Below, in pieces: positions 1 to 8,657 of a stretch of DNA of 64,000 nt; position 1 is the stretch's first letter, and the number at the start of each line of letters is the position of its first letter. The DNA is taken from assembly GCF_000379465.1 (NCBI RefSeq), contig NZ_KB905380.1, forward strand, positions 992,001 to 1,056,000, written 5' to 3'. The notes under the pieces were generated by a model. That model did not search any database. It was not told the DNA's origin and saw only the letters and a program-made list of their open reading frames with translations. The DNA comes from Sciscionella marina DSM 45152 (GTDB lineage: Bacteria > Actinomycetota > Actinomycetes > Mycobacteriales > Pseudonocardiaceae). A program made the translations under genes and the position numbers.

Positions 1-650
1 GCCACGATATCGGCACCCCCGGCCGGGATGTGGACCAGAGCTTCGAACGGCGCGCGGTGCAGTGGTGGGATCACGTCGGAGCGAGCGGCGGGGACAATCG
101 CTTCGCGCGGGAGATGGAGGTCTACCTGGGTATGTGCCGCCGCTGGCGGGAACTGCCGAAGCCGACCATCGCGATGGTGCAGGGCGCCTGCATCGCGGGC
201 GGGCTGATGCTGGCCTGGGTGTGCGATCTGATCATCGCGAGCGAGGATGCCTTCTTCGCCGATCCGGTGCTGCGCATGGGAATTCCCGGGGTCGAGTACT
301 TCGCCCACCCCTGGGTGCTCGGGCCGAGGGGCGCGAAGGAGGCACTGTTCACCGGGCAGCGCTTCGACGCGAACCGCGCCTATGAGCTCGGCATGCTGTC
401 CAAGGTGGTGCCGCGCGCCGAACTCGAGGAGCGGGTGTTCGAGACGGCCGAACAGATCGCCACGATGCCCAGGTTCGGTCTCGCGCTGGCCAAGAAAGCG
501 GTCAACCAGGCCGAGGATCTGATGGGCATGCGCTCCGGGATGGACGCGGCCTTCGGGCTGCACCATCTCGCGCACGCGCACAACGCGGAGACATCCACGG
601 ACTCGCTCGGCGGCCAGGATGCCCGCTCCATGCGGGAAGGCGGGGCCTAG
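1..650 (+). CDS. Enoyl-CoA hydratase/isomerase family protein (5' truncated by window edge)
   Basis: The reading frame is open from base 3 with no start of its own, so the N-terminus lies outside the window. A GTG at position 30 falls inside conserved sequence and is not taken as the start. The visible 215 residues show the crotonase fold core: PKPTIAMVQGACIAGGLMLA carries the oxyanion-hole GxxxxGG-type loop, followed by the ADP-binding and C-terminal helices. Family members hydrate 2-enoyl-CoA in beta-oxidation. The stop is one base before the next gene, a dehydrogenase, so this is the upstream member of a fatty-acyl or sterol side-chain oxidation operon. The exact substrate cannot be read from the sequence. 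Confidence 0.88.
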   Translation, partial: HDIGTPGRDVDQSFERRAVQWWDHVGASGGDNRFAREMEVYLGMCRRWRELPKPTIAMVQGACIAGGLMLAWVCDLIIASEDAFFADPVLRMGIPGVEYFAHPWVLGPRGAKEALFTGQRFDANRAYELGMLSKVVPRAELEERVFETAEQIATMPRFGLALAKKAVNQAEDLMGMRSGMDAAFGLHHLAHAHNAETSTDSLGGQDARSMREGGA

Positions 651-651
651 C

Positions 652-1779
652 GTGGATCTGGAATTCGACGAGGAAGCCCGCGCGTTCCGTACCGAGGTCG
701 CCGATTGGTTGCGGGACAACGCACCCACACTGTCCTCGATGGACACCGTGGAGGGTTTCGAGCAGCACCGGGCCTGGGAACACCAGCTCGCCGAGCAGCG
801 GCTCTCGGTGGTCTCCTGGCCGCGCGAGTACGGGGGCCGGGACGCGGGGCTGCTGCACTGGCTGATCTTCGAGGAGGAGTACTACGCGGCAGGCGCCCCG
901 GGCAGGGTGAGCCAGAACGGGATCTTCCTGCTCGCCCCGACCCTGTTCACGCACGGCACCGAGGAGCAGTGCGCGCGCATCCTGCCGGGCATGGCGAACG
1001 GGGACCAGATCTGGGCACAGGCCTGGTCCGAGCCGGAGGCGGGAAGTGACCTGGCCGCGCTGCGCGCCAGCGCCGAACGGACCGAGGGCGGCTGGCTGCT
1101 GTCCGGGCAGAAGACCTGGAGTTCCCGGGCCGCGTTCGCCGACCGGGGCTTCGGTCTGTTCCGTACCGATCCGGACGCGGTGCGCCATCGCGGTCTCACC
1201 TATTTCCTCTTCGACCTGCGCGCCGAGGGGGTCACGGTACGCCCGATCCCCCAGCTGGACGGGGAACCGGGTTTCGCGGAGATCTTCTTCGACCGGGTGT
1301 TCGTGCCCGATGCGGATGTGCTCGGCGAACCCGGCGGTGGCTGGCGGGTCGCGATGAGCACCGCCAGCAACGAGCGCGGACTCTCGCTGCGCAGCCCCGG
1401 CCGCTACCTGGCGACCGCGCGGCGGCTGCGCGAATTCTGGGGCGAGGGCGGCGAACCGGCGGATGCCGCGGACGCGGTCGCCGATGCGGTGATCGGGGCC
1501 CGCGCCTATCAGCTCTCCACCTTCGAGACCGCGAGCAGGCTCGCCGACGGTGGCTCGCTCGGCGCGGAATCGAGCGTGAACAAGGTGTTCTGGTCCGAGC
1601 TGGACATCGCGATGCACGAGACGGCACTGGAACTGCGCGGCCCGTTCGCCGAGTGCCGCGATCCCTGGCTGGACGGGTACCTGTTCTCCCTCGCCGGGCC
1701 GATCTACGCGGGCACCAACGAAATCCAGCGTGATCTGATCGCCGAACGCATTCTCGGCCTGCCACGGGGTGACCGATGA
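652..1779 (+). CDS. Acyl-CoA dehydrogenase, large subunit type
   Basis: This FAD enzyme oxidises acyl-CoA to 2-enoyl-CoA. The 375-residue protein has the whole family architecture: an N-terminal helical domain, a central beta domain with the flavin-binding stretch (WAQAWSEPEAGSDLA near residue 125) and a C-terminal helical domain ending in IYAGTNEIQRDLIAER. In medium-chain enzymes the catalytic Glu sits in the Tyr-Glu-Gly-Thr motif. Here that position is Ala, so the base must be elsewhere, as in isovaleryl and steroid types. GTG at 652 is chosen because it follows the previous stop directly and starts the conserved VDLEFDEEARAF. It is coupled to two smaller dehydrogenase genes, suggesting an alpha/beta heteromer. 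Confidence 0.9.
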   Translation: MDLEFDEEARAFRTEVADWLRDNAPTLSSMDTVEGFEQHRAWEHQLAEQRLSVVSWPREYGGRDAGLLHWLIFEEEYYAAGAPGRVSQNGIFLLAPTLFTHGTEEQCARILPGMANGDQIWAQAWSEPEAGSDLAALRASAERTEGGWLLSGQKTWSSRAAFADRGFGLFRTDPDAVRHRGLTYFLFDLRAEGVTVRPIPQLDGEPGFAEIFFDRVFVPDADVLGEPGGGWRVAMSTASNERGLSLRSPGRYLATARRLREFWGEGGEPADAADAVADAVIGARAYQLSTFETASRLADGGSLGAESSVNKVFWSELDIAMHETALELRGPFAECRDPWLDGYLFSLAGPIYAGTNEIQRDLIAERILGLPRGDR

Positions 1780-2762
1780 AACTGACACTGGAAACCGAAC
1801 GCGAACAGTTCGCCGAGAGCATCACCGCCCTGCTCGACGCGGCCCGTGTCCCGGACGCCGCCCGTGCCTGGGCGGCCGGGGACCACGCCCCGGGGCGCAC
1901 GATTCTGTCCGGGCTGGCCGAACTCGGGGTCACCGGGCTCGCCGTCCCGGAGGAGCACGGCGGCCTCGGCGCGGAGGCGATGGATCTGGTCACCGCGTTC
2001 CGGGTGCTCGGCGAACACGCGGTGCCCGGGCCGCTCGTGGAGAGCATCGCCTTCGTACCCACACTGTTCACCGGGCTCTCCGATGTGGACGACTGCGCGA
2101 AGTGGTTGCCGGAGCTGGCTTCCGGGGCCGTGCTGGCCAGTGTGCGTTCGCTGCCGCTGACCCCGTACGCCCTGGACGCCGACCTCGCCGCGGTGCTCGC
2201 GGTGCTGGAGGGCGAACGACTGTGCTTCGGCACCCCGGCCGCGAGCCTCGGCTCGGTGGATCCGACCCGGCGGCTGTTCGAGGTGGATCCCGAGGCAGGT
2301 GTGCGGGCGGAGGGGCCCGCGGTGCGCGCGGCCGGGGCACACGCCTTCGAGCTCGGGGCGCTCGCCTGCGCCGCCCAGTTGCTCGGTCTCGGCACGGGTG
2401 CGCTGCGCATGGCGGTCGAGTACGCCAAGGCACGCAGCCAGTTCGGCCGCCCGATCGGGAGCTTCCAGGCGGTGAAACATCAGCTGGCCGAGGCGCACAT
2501 CGGGCTCGAACTGGCCCGCCCGCTGGTGCACGGCGCCGCGATCACGCTGTCGTCCTGGGAGGTCTCCGCCGCGAAACGCGCCTGCGCGCGGGCAGCGGAC
2601 CGGGCGGGGCGGGCGGCACTACAGGTGCACGGCGCGATCGGCTACACCAGCGAGCACGAGCTTTCCCTGTGGCTGACCAAGATCCGCGCGCTGTGCGCGG
2701 CCTGGGGAGGGAATGCCTTCCACCGGGACCGGGTGCTGAGCGGAACACGGGAGGCGCCATGA
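1776..2762 (+). CDS. Acyl-CoA dehydrogenase, small subunit type (first of two)
   Basis: This 328-residue protein belongs to the acyl-CoA dehydrogenase superfamily but is shorter and more divergent than its upstream neighbour. A weak N-terminal domain (VPEEHGGLGAEAMD) is followed by a reduced middle domain and a conserved C-terminal helical part with FGRPIGSFQAVKHQLA and VHGAIGYTSEHEL. Such short subunits pair with a full-length subunit in actinobacterial steroid-side-chain dehydrogenases (ChsE1/ChsE2-like). The ATG overlaps the preceding stop in ATGA, indicating translational coupling. Pairing with 652-1779 is inferred from context. Confidence 0.85.
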   Translation: MKLTLETEREQFAESITALLDAARVPDAARAWAAGDHAPGRTILSGLAELGVTGLAVPEEHGGLGAEAMDLVTAFRVLGEHAVPGPLVESIAFVPTLFTGLSDVDDCAKWLPELASGAVLASVRSLPLTPYALDADLAAVLAVLEGERLCFGTPAASLGSVDPTRRLFEVDPEAGVRAEGPAVRAAGAHAFELGALACAAQLLGLGTGALRMAVEYAKARSQFGRPIGSFQAVKHQLAEAHIGLELARPLVHGAAITLSSWEVSAAKRACARAADRAGRAALQVHGAIGYTSEHELSLWLTKIRALCAAWGGNAFHRDRVLSGTREAP

Positions 2763-3805
2763 TCTCGACGAGCAACGCGGTCGAACCGACCACCGAGCAG
2801 CGTGCCCTCGCCGAGAGCGTGCGTGCCCTGCTCGCGGCCGGTCACCCGGATCCGTGGCCGCGGCTGTGCGCCGAGATCGGGGTCGCCGCGCTGGAGATTC
2901 CCGAGGAATACGGCGGTTTCGGCGCGGGAATCGCCGAAACCCAGGTGGTGCTCGAGGAGCTGGGCAGGGTGCTCGCGCCCGGCCCGATGCTCGGTTCGGT
3001 GGTGCTCGCCGGTCAGGCCCTGCTCGCCAGCCGGGATGAGGCGGCCTGCGCCCGTCTACTGCCGGACATCGCCTCCGGGGAGGCCACGGCAGCGCTCGCC
3101 TGGACCGGCGTGGAGGGCGACTGGGCGGCACCCGCACTACGCGTCGAGGACGGGCGCCTTTCCGGAACCGCGCACTATGTGCTGGACGGCGCGGAGGCGC
3201 ACATCCTGCTCGCGCTCGCCGATACCGGGGACGGGACCGGGCTGTTCGAGCTCAGCGCGGGCGCGGATGTGCGCGCGGTGCCCACGCTCGATCCCGGGCG
3301 GCCGCTGGCGAGGGTGACCGTGGACCGGGTGCCCGCCACCCGGATCGGCGGCGAACTGGGCGCCGAGCTCGGACCGCTGCGGGATCGGGCCTGCCTCGCG
3401 CTGGCCGCCGAATCGCTCGGGGCCGCGGCGCACTGCCTCGAACAGACCGTCGCCTATTGCGGGCAGCGGGTGCAGTTCGGCCGCCCGATCGGGAGTTTCC
3501 AGGCGATCAAACACCGGCTCGCGGACGCGCACGTGCAACTCGAAGCGGCCCGCTCGGCCTGCTACGCCGCCGCGGCGGAACCCGGTCCGGAGCGGGCGGC
3601 GATCGCACGGATCCAGAGCAGCGAGGCGTTCTCCGCGATCGCCGCGGAGATGATCCAGCTGCACGGCGGGATCGCGATCACCGCGGAGCACGAGGCGCAC
3701 CACTATTTCAAGCGGGCGCACGGATCCGCGGTGCTGTTCGGGCAACCGCGGGCGCAGCTGGCCCGGCTCGGCGCGAACTGGCTCAGCGAACCAGTGCCGA
3801 CCTGA
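2759..3805 (+). CDS. Acyl-CoA dehydrogenase, small subunit type (second)
   Basis: This 348-residue acyl-CoA dehydrogenase-like protein again has EIPEEYGGFGAG near the N-terminus and FGRPIGSFQAIKHRLADAH with LHGGIAITAEHEAHHYFKRA near the C-terminus. ATG at 2759 overlaps the previous TGA in ATGA and was preferred over in-frame upstream codons inside the preceding gene. It closes the operon. Its last 23 bases overlap head-on with the 3' end of the minus-strand phosphatase-like gene. Two short subunits behind one large one could give alternative heterodimers or a three-subunit complex, which is an inference. Confidence 0.85.
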   Translation: MISTSNAVEPTTEQRALAESVRALLAAGHPDPWPRLCAEIGVAALEIPEEYGGFGAGIAETQVVLEELGRVLAPGPMLGSVVLAGQALLASRDEAACARLLPDIASGEATAALAWTGVEGDWAAPALRVEDGRLSGTAHYVLDGAEAHILLALADTGDGTGLFELSAGADVRAVPTLDPGRPLARVTVDRVPATRIGGELGAELGPLRDRACLALAAESLGAAAHCLEQTVAYCGQRVQFGRPIGSFQAIKHRLADAHVQLEAARSACYAAAAEPGPERAAIARIQSSEAFSAIAAEMIQLHGGIAITAEHEAHHYFKRAHGSAVLFGQPRAQLARLGANWLSEPVPT

Positions 3806-4526
3806 GCCGTTCCAGGTTTTCCTCGCGGACACCGAGACCGGTGAGGAATCCGGTGACCGAACCGTGGAGTTCGGTGATACCGCGCAGGAAGACGAGCATG
3901 GTCTCGTGTTTCGCGTGCAGCATGGCGGGCGGCAGCGCGGCGAACGCGGGCGGGGTGTCGTCCTCGTTCCCCGCGGCGAGCGAGGCCACCCAGCGGGCGG
4001 TGGCCTGCTCGCTGAGCGCGTAGTCCGCCGCGATCACCTCCGCGGAGACGCCGAGAACGGCGAGCAGCAGCGCGGCCAGTACGCCGGTGCGGTCCTTGCC
4101 CGCCGCGCAGTGAAACACCGCGGGCAACCGCTCCGGTTCGGCGAGCTCGGTGAACGCCTCGCACAGCGCGGCCGCCCCGGTGCGCGTGGTGTCGAGGTAG
4201 TGCTCGGCGGCGAAGGCCGGATCGGCGCGCTCGAGCTCGGTCGCGGACCACACCGGCGGTTCCGGGCGCAGCGGCAGCACGCGGTGGCGCCCGCGCCAGT
4301 TTTCCGGCGGGGTCCACGGCCTGCGCAGCGTCTCGTCCTCGGCCCGCAGATCGAGCACCGTCCGGATGCCGAGCGCGGCGAACCCGTCCCGCCCGTGCGC
4401 GGTGAGCCGGTGCAGGCCATCGGAGCGGTAGAGCACCCCTTGGGCCAGGATGCCGCCGCCGGATGTGCGATAGCCGCCGAGATCGCGGAAATTGAAGCAA
4501 CCCTCCAGTTCGAGAAACCTGGTCAC
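3783..4526 (-). CDS. Tyrosine-protein phosphatase-like protein coupled to kynureninase
   Basis: A 247-residue protein with the cysteine-phosphatase P-loop HCAAGKDRTG around residue 139 (pattern HCxxGxDRT) and the N-terminal motif NFRDLGGY with YRSDGLHRL. These are typical of the bacterial atypical phosphatase family that includes mycobacterial PtpB-like and LM-type enzymes, acting on phosphotyrosine, phospholipid or phosphosugar substrates. GTG at 4526 overlaps the kynureninase stop in GTGA and fits the start of homology better than upstream codons. The gene sits third in a tryptophan catabolic operon, where a formamidase might be expected. No evidence links the P-loop to formamide hydrolysis, so its role here is unknown. 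Confidence 0.8.
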   Translation of the reverse strand: MTRFLELEGCFNFRDLGGYRTSGGGILAQGVLYRSDGLHRLTAHGRDGFAALGIRTVLDLRAEDETLRRPWTPPENWRGRHRVLPLRPEPPVWSATELERADPAFAAEHYLDTTRTGAAALCEAFTELAEPERLPAVFHCAAGKDRTGVLAALLLAVLGVSAEVIAADYALSEQATARWVASLAAGNEDDTPPAFAALPPAMLHAKHETMLVFLRGITELHGSVTGFLTGLGVREENLERLRSALVR

Positions 4527-5731
4527 GTCAACTCTCCGATCCGGGCCAGCCCGTCCCACAGTTCGGCGAATCCGGTGGAAAGCGGCGCGGGGCCGAGCCG
4601 GATTCCGTCAGGATGCCGGAAATCCACGATCACCCCGTGCTCGATGAACCGTTGCGCGAGCTCGGACCCGCGCTCGTGCTCCAGGGTCACGTGCCCGCCG
4701 CGCAGTGCGTCCGTCTCCGGGGTGACGAGCCGGAAACCCAAGGGCCGCAACCATTCCCGCTGAGCGTCCAGGATCATCCCGGTCAGCGCCAGCGATTTCG
4801 CCCTGATCGCTTCGATGCCCGCTTCCGCGGTGAGCCCGGCCCCTGCGGCGACCCCGGCGAGCGCGAGCACCGCGGGGGTCCCGGACAGCGCTCGGCGGAT
4901 CCCGGGCGCCGGACGGTAATCCCGCGCCATCGCGAACACATCCGCGGCGCCGAACCATCCGGTGATCGGCTGGGTGAACTCCTGGAGCAGCCCGGCGCGG
5001 GCGTAGAGGAAGCCGGGCGCGCCCGGCCCGGAATTGAGGAACTTGTAGGTGCATCCGACGGCGAAATCGGTGCCGCTCTCCTCGAGCCGGACCGGGATCG
5101 CGCCGACGCTGTGGCACAGGTCCCACACGGTGAACGCACCCGCCGCGTGCACGAATTCGTTGATCCCGGCCATGTCCGCGATATAGGCGGAACGGTAGGC
5201 GACGTGCGAGAGGGTGACCAGCGCGGTCCGCTCGCTCACCACCTCGCGCAGCAGCTCCACGGTCACTCCGCCGTTCCGCTCGGGCTCGACACAGCGCACG
5301 GTCAGGCCGAGTTCGGCGGCGACCGCGTCCACCAGATAGCGATCGGTCGGGAAGTTGTCGGCGTCGGTGACGATCTCGGTGCGCCCGGGCCGCAGCGCGA
5401 GCGCCCCGCGCAGCACCTTGTACAGGCACACGCTCGTGGAGTCGGCGAGGATCGTCTGCCCGTTCCTGGCGCCGAGGCAGGATTCCGCGATCAGGTCGCC
5501 GAGAACCTGCGGCAGTTCCAGCCAGCCATCGCTCCAGGACCGGATCATCCGCGTACCCCACTGGGTGAACACCAGTTCCCGCAACCGTTCCCAGACTTCA
5601 CGCGGTGGCCTGCCGAGCGAGTTCCCGTCCAGATAGGCGATCACCCGATCGTCCTCGACCGGGAGGAAACGTTCCCGGAACCGGCCCAGTTCGTCCGCGC
5701 GATCGGCCTCGAGCGCCTGTTCCCGGGTCAT
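4523..5731 (-). CDS. kynU: Kynureninase
   Basis: This PLP enzyme cleaves L-kynurenine (or 3-hydroxykynurenine) to anthranilate (or 3-hydroxyanthranilate) and alanine. The 402-residue length matches the family. Visible motifs are YLDGNSLGRPP near the N-terminus, DNFPTDRYLV, VWDLCHSVGA (pyridoxal-pocket Asp) and the Schiff-base lysine in CTYKFLNSGPGAPGF. ATG at 5731 shares its A with the TGA of the upstream dioxygenase gene, showing tight coupling. With the upstream gene it forms the tryptophan-to-anthranilate route. The intermediate N-formylkynurenine needs a formamidase that is not obvious in this operon. Confidence 0.93.
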   Translation of the reverse strand: MTREQALEADRADELGRFRERFLPVEDDRVIAYLDGNSLGRPPREVWERLRELVFTQWGTRMIRSWSDGWLELPQVLGDLIAESCLGARNGQTILADSTSVCLYKVLRGALALRPGRTEIVTDADNFPTDRYLVDAVAAELGLTVRCVEPERNGGVTVELLREVVSERTALVTLSHVAYRSAYIADMAGINEFVHAAGAFTVWDLCHSVGAIPVRLEESGTDFAVGCTYKFLNSGPGAPGFLYARAGLLQEFTQPITGWFGAADVFAMARDYRPAPGIRRALSGTPAVLALAGVAAGAGLTAEAGIEAIRAKSLALTGMILDAQREWLRPLGFRLVTPETDALRGGHVTLEHERGSELAQRFIEHGVIVDFRHPDGIRLGPAPLSTGFAELWDGLARIGELT

Positions 5732-6561
5732 CACGAGTGCGCCAGCTCCGTTCGCACAGCCAGGATTTCCGGGAAGAACCGGGAATCGAGCGCGGCGCGC
5801 AGGAACTCCACCCCCGAGGAACCGCCGGTGCCCTGGTTGCTTCCGATGATCCGTTCCACCGCCTTCATGTGCCGGAACCGCCACAGCTGGAAGGACTCCT
5901 CCAGATCCACCAGTTCCTCGCAGGTCTCCCACAGCTGCCAGTGTTCATGCGGGCCGCGGTAGATCCCGGCGAACAGCGCGGTGATCTCGGCGTTCTCGGT
6001 GTGCGGGGCGCGCACATCCCGCTCCAGCACCTCGGCGGGAACCGGGTGGCCGGCCCGGGCCAGGTAGCGCAGGAACTCGTCGTAGAGGCTCGGTTCCTCC
6101 AGCGCGGTGCGCAGCATCGCCTGCCCATCCGGGTCCTCCCCGCCCGCAGTCTTGGCGAACGTGGCGAGCAGTTCGGCGTTCTTGTTGCCCAGCATGAACT
6201 CCACCACCCGGTACTGGGCCGACTGGAACCCCGAGGACTGCTTGAGTACGTGACGGAACGCGATGAATTCGTCCGGGGTCAGGGTTTCCAGCACGGCCCA
6301 CTGCTCGAACAGCTGGCGCTGCACGTGTTTGACCCGCGCGATCGCCTTGAGCGCGGCACGCAGATCATCGCACCGCAGCTTCGCGCACGCCCAGCGCAGT
6401 TCGTGGATGATCAGCTTGAACCACAGCTCGGATGTGTGGTGCTGCACGATGAACAGCAGCTCATCATGCAGTTCCGGATCGGTGCGCGGGCGCTGCGCGG
6501 ACAGCAGCAGGTCCAGCCGCAGATACTGGGCGTAGGTCAGTTCCTCGTTCTCGGTTCGCAC
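5731..6561 (-). CDS. kynA: Tryptophan 2,3-dioxygenase
   Basis: This haem enzyme opens the indole ring of L-tryptophan to N-formylkynurenine, the first step of the kynurenine pathway. The 276-residue protein shows ELTYAQYLRLDLLLSAQ, the active-site block HDELLFIVQHHTSELWFK, FRHVLKQSSGFQSAQYR and the C-terminal GTGGSSG, all diagnostic. It starts with GTG at 6561, preceded by an AGGAGGAG ribosome site seven bases upstream. It heads the operon followed by kynureninase and the phosphatase-like gene. The product anthranilate can feed aromatic catabolism, NAD-related chemistry or secondary metabolism; the window does not decide which. Confidence 0.95.
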   Translation of the reverse strand: MRTENEELTYAQYLRLDLLLSAQRPRTDPELHDELLFIVQHHTSELWFKLIIHELRWACAKLRCDDLRAALKAIARVKHVQRQLFEQWAVLETLTPDEFIAFRHVLKQSSGFQSAQYRVVEFMLGNKNAELLATFAKTAGGEDPDGQAMLRTALEEPSLYDEFLRYLARAGHPVPAEVLERDVRAPHTENAEITALFAGIYRGPHEHWQLWETCEELVDLEESFQLWRFRHMKAVERIIGSNQGTGGSSGVEFLRAALDSRFFPEILAVRTELAHS

Positions 6562-6582
6562 GACTGCTCCTCCTGCGCTGCG

Positions 6583-7779
6583 CTATCCGTGGGTGTCTGG
6601 GCCGTGGGTGTACGGCCGCTCCAACGCGCATTCCGGATTCAGCTCTACTCCGAATCCGGGGGTCTCGTCCAGGGAAAGGGTTCCGTTCTCCGGCACCGGT
6701 TCGCCGAGCAGCAGCGGATGGAACATCGGCACCACCTCGCTCGCCTGCGGATGCATCATCAAGAACTCGGAGAACGGGCTGTGCTGCCTGGTGATCGCGA
6801 AGTGGTACGAGTACACGCTCGAACCGTGCGGCACCACGAGCACCCCGGCGCTCTCGGCGAGCGCGGAGATCTTCAGCAGTTCGGTGAGCCCACCGCACCA
6901 GCCGACATCCGGCTGGATGATGTCGCAGCAGCGCATCTCCAGCAGCATCCGGAAACCCCAGCGGGTGGCCTCGTGTTCCCCGGTGGTGAGCAGCATTCCC
7001 TTGGGCATCCGGGTACGCAGCTCGGCATGACCCCAATAGTCGTCGGGGATGAGCGGTTCCTCCAGCCAGCGCAGCCCCACCTCGTGCAGCGCACCGGCGA
7101 GCCGGGTCGCGTAGTCCACGTCGAGGGCCATCCAGCAGTCGGCCATCAGCCAGAACTCCGCGTCCACCACATCGCGCATGGCGCGGAACTGTTCCACGGT
7201 CTCGGCGAGCCCGGCCGCCCCGTCGGCGGGCGCGTTGTGCACCGGCATCTTCCCGCCGAGAAACCCCATGCCCTCCGCGAGATCCGGGCGCGCGCCGGTC
7301 GCGTAGAAGGGTTGGCGATCCCGCACGGCCCCGCCGAGCATCGCGTACACGGGTTCCCCGCGCAGTTTGCCGAGCAGGTCCCAGAGCGCAAGGTCGACCG
7401 CGCTGATCGCGTTGAGCACCAGGCCTTTGCGGCCGTAGAACAGGCTCGCCGAGTACATCTGGTCCCAGATGCGTTCGAGTTCGTGCGCGGGCGCGCCCTC
7501 CAGGAAGCGGGCGAGGTGGCGCTCCACGATGAACGCGCCCGGCTCCCCCGCGGTGGTCACGCCGAATCCGACGGTCCCGTCGTCCGCCTCGACCTCGACG
7601 ACCAGGGTGCCGAGCACGTTGAGCCCGAAGGACCGGCGGCTCTCCCGATAGGCCGGGTACTTCGACATCGGCGTGGCGATCCGGTCGTCGATCCAGTGCC
7701 CGCCCTGCTGGTCGTGGTAGTCCGCGCCGCCGCCGCGGACCGTGTACGCGCGCACCTCGCGAACCGTCCGTACCGTCAC
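6583..7779 (-). CDS. L-rhamnonate dehydratase-like enolase-superfamily enzyme
   Basis: The 398-residue protein belongs to the mandelate racemase/muconate lactonizing group. The N-terminal block IATPMSKYPAYRESRRSFG and GTLVVEVEADDG match L-rhamnonate dehydratases, which convert L-rhamnonate to 2-keto-3-deoxy-L-rhamnonate. Metal ligands are visible as Asp in LMADCWMALD, Glu in WLEEPLIPDDY and Glu in TTGEHEAT, with the general-base His in VVPHGSSVYSYH. GTG at 7779 is set by a strong GAGGAGGTC ribosome site just upstream, excluding longer starts. It lies 21 bases upstream of the tryptophan dioxygenase gene on the same strand. No other rhamnose gene adjoins it, so the natural substrate is uncertain. 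Confidence 0.85.
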   Translation of the reverse strand: MTVRTVREVRAYTVRGGGADYHDQQGGHWIDDRIATPMSKYPAYRESRRSFGLNVLGTLVVEVEADDGTVGFGVTTAGEPGAFIVERHLARFLEGAPAHELERIWDQMYSASLFYGRKGLVLNAISAVDLALWDLLGKLRGEPVYAMLGGAVRDRQPFYATGARPDLAEGMGFLGGKMPVHNAPADGAAGLAETVEQFRAMRDVVDAEFWLMADCWMALDVDYATRLAGALHEVGLRWLEEPLIPDDYWGHAELRTRMPKGMLLTTGEHEATRWGFRMLLEMRCCDIIQPDVGWCGGLTELLKISALAESAGVLVVPHGSSVYSYHFAITRQHSPFSEFLMMHPQASEVVPMFHPLLLGEPVPENGTLSLDETPGFGVELNPECALERPYTHGPDTHG

Positions 7780-7852
7780 CGGTGACCTCCTCGTCATCAG
7801 CCTCGTCATCAGCGTGCCTGTGACATCCCTGTCCCCGGGCATCCTATCCAGC

Positions 7853-7858
7853 TATCCT
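7853..7858 (+). promoter_or_regulatory. -10 element TATCCT of a leaderless gene
   Basis: TATCCT ends eight bases before the GTG at 7867, so transcription would begin at or next to the start codon. No ribosome site is present. This supports GTG 7867 over the TTG at 7858. Confidence 0.55.
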
Positions 7859-7866
7859 TGCCCGGC

Positions 7867-8637
7867 GTGGAGATCGAATCGGCCGCGGTGCGCGCCCGGT
7901 TCCGCGCCGGGCTGCGCTGCCCGAGCGCCGGGTTCGCACCCGGGTACGCGCAGGCGAACCTGGTGGTGGTGCCCGCCGGGTATGCCTACGATGTGCTGCT
8001 TTTCGCCCAGCGCAATCCGAAACCCTGCCCGGTTCTCGATGTCACCGATGCCGGGAGCCCGCACACCGTGCTCGCCGAGGACGCCGATCTGCGCACCGAC
8101 CTGCCCGCCTACCGGGTGTGGCGGTCCGGTGAACTGATCGCCGAACCGGACGATATCCGCGAGTACTGGTCGGCCGATCTCGTCGCCTTCCTCATCGGCT
8201 GCAGTTTCACCTTCGAGGCCCCGCTGCTCGCCGAGGGGATCGAGATCCGGCACTTGCGTGCGGGCACGAACGTGCCGATGTACCGCACCGATCGGCGCTG
8301 CCGCGCGGCGGGCAGGCTCGCGGGACCGCTGGTGGTCTCGATGCGGCCCCTCCCGGCCGGGCGGGTCGCGGACGCGGTGCGCATCAGCGGCCGGTACCGC
8401 TCGGTGCACGGGGCCCCGGTACACATCGGCGCCCCCGAAGCGCTCGGGATCGCGGACCTCTCCGCCCCGGACTTCGGCGACCCCGTGGAGATCCGGCCCG
8501 GCGAGGTACCGGTGTTCTGGGCCTGCGGAGTCACCCCGCAGTCCGCGATCATGGCCTCCCGGCCGCCGTTCGCGATCACCCACGCCCCCGGGCACATGTT
8601 CGTCACCGATGTCCCCGAACACCACTACGCCGACTGA
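7867..8637 (+). CDS. DUF1445 family putative hydro-lyase (D-glutamate cyclase-like)
   Basis: A 256-residue protein matching the DUF1445/UPF0317 family, some members of which act as D-glutamate cyclase or are annotated as putative hydro-lyases. Seen features are an N-terminal [13 protein letters not shown] block, [14 protein letters not shown], the basic [14 protein letters not shown] segment and a C-terminal [13 protein letters not shown] followed by [12 protein letters not shown]. Length fits the family (about 260). It is divergent from the rhamnonate dehydratase-like gene and 20 bases upstream of a nucleotidyltransferase gene. Function in this strain is not shown by context. Confidence 0.82.
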   Translation: MEIESAAVRARFRAGLRCPSAGFAPGYAQANLVVVPAGYAYDVLLFAQRNPKPCPVLDVTDAGSPHTVLAEDADLRTDLPAYRVWRSGELIAEPDDIREYWSADLVAFLIGCSFTFEAPLLAEGIEIRHLRAGTNVPMYRTDRRCRAAGRLAGPLVVSMRPLPAGRVADAVRISGRYRSVHGAPVHIGAPEALGIADLSAPDFGDPVEIRPGEVPVFWACGVTPQSAIMASRPPFAITHAPGHMFVTDVPEHHYAD

Positions 8638-8645
8638 GCGGGTGC

Positions 8646-8651
8646 GATCCT
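8646..8651 (+). promoter_or_regulatory. -10-like element GATCCT upstream of leaderless GTG
   Basis: GATCCT lies six bases before the GTG at 8658 and no purine-rich ribosome site is visible. The element overlaps the end of the short intergenic gap and implies a separate transcript for the nucleotidyltransferase gene. Confidence 0.4.
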
Positions 8652-8657
8652 GGTCCG

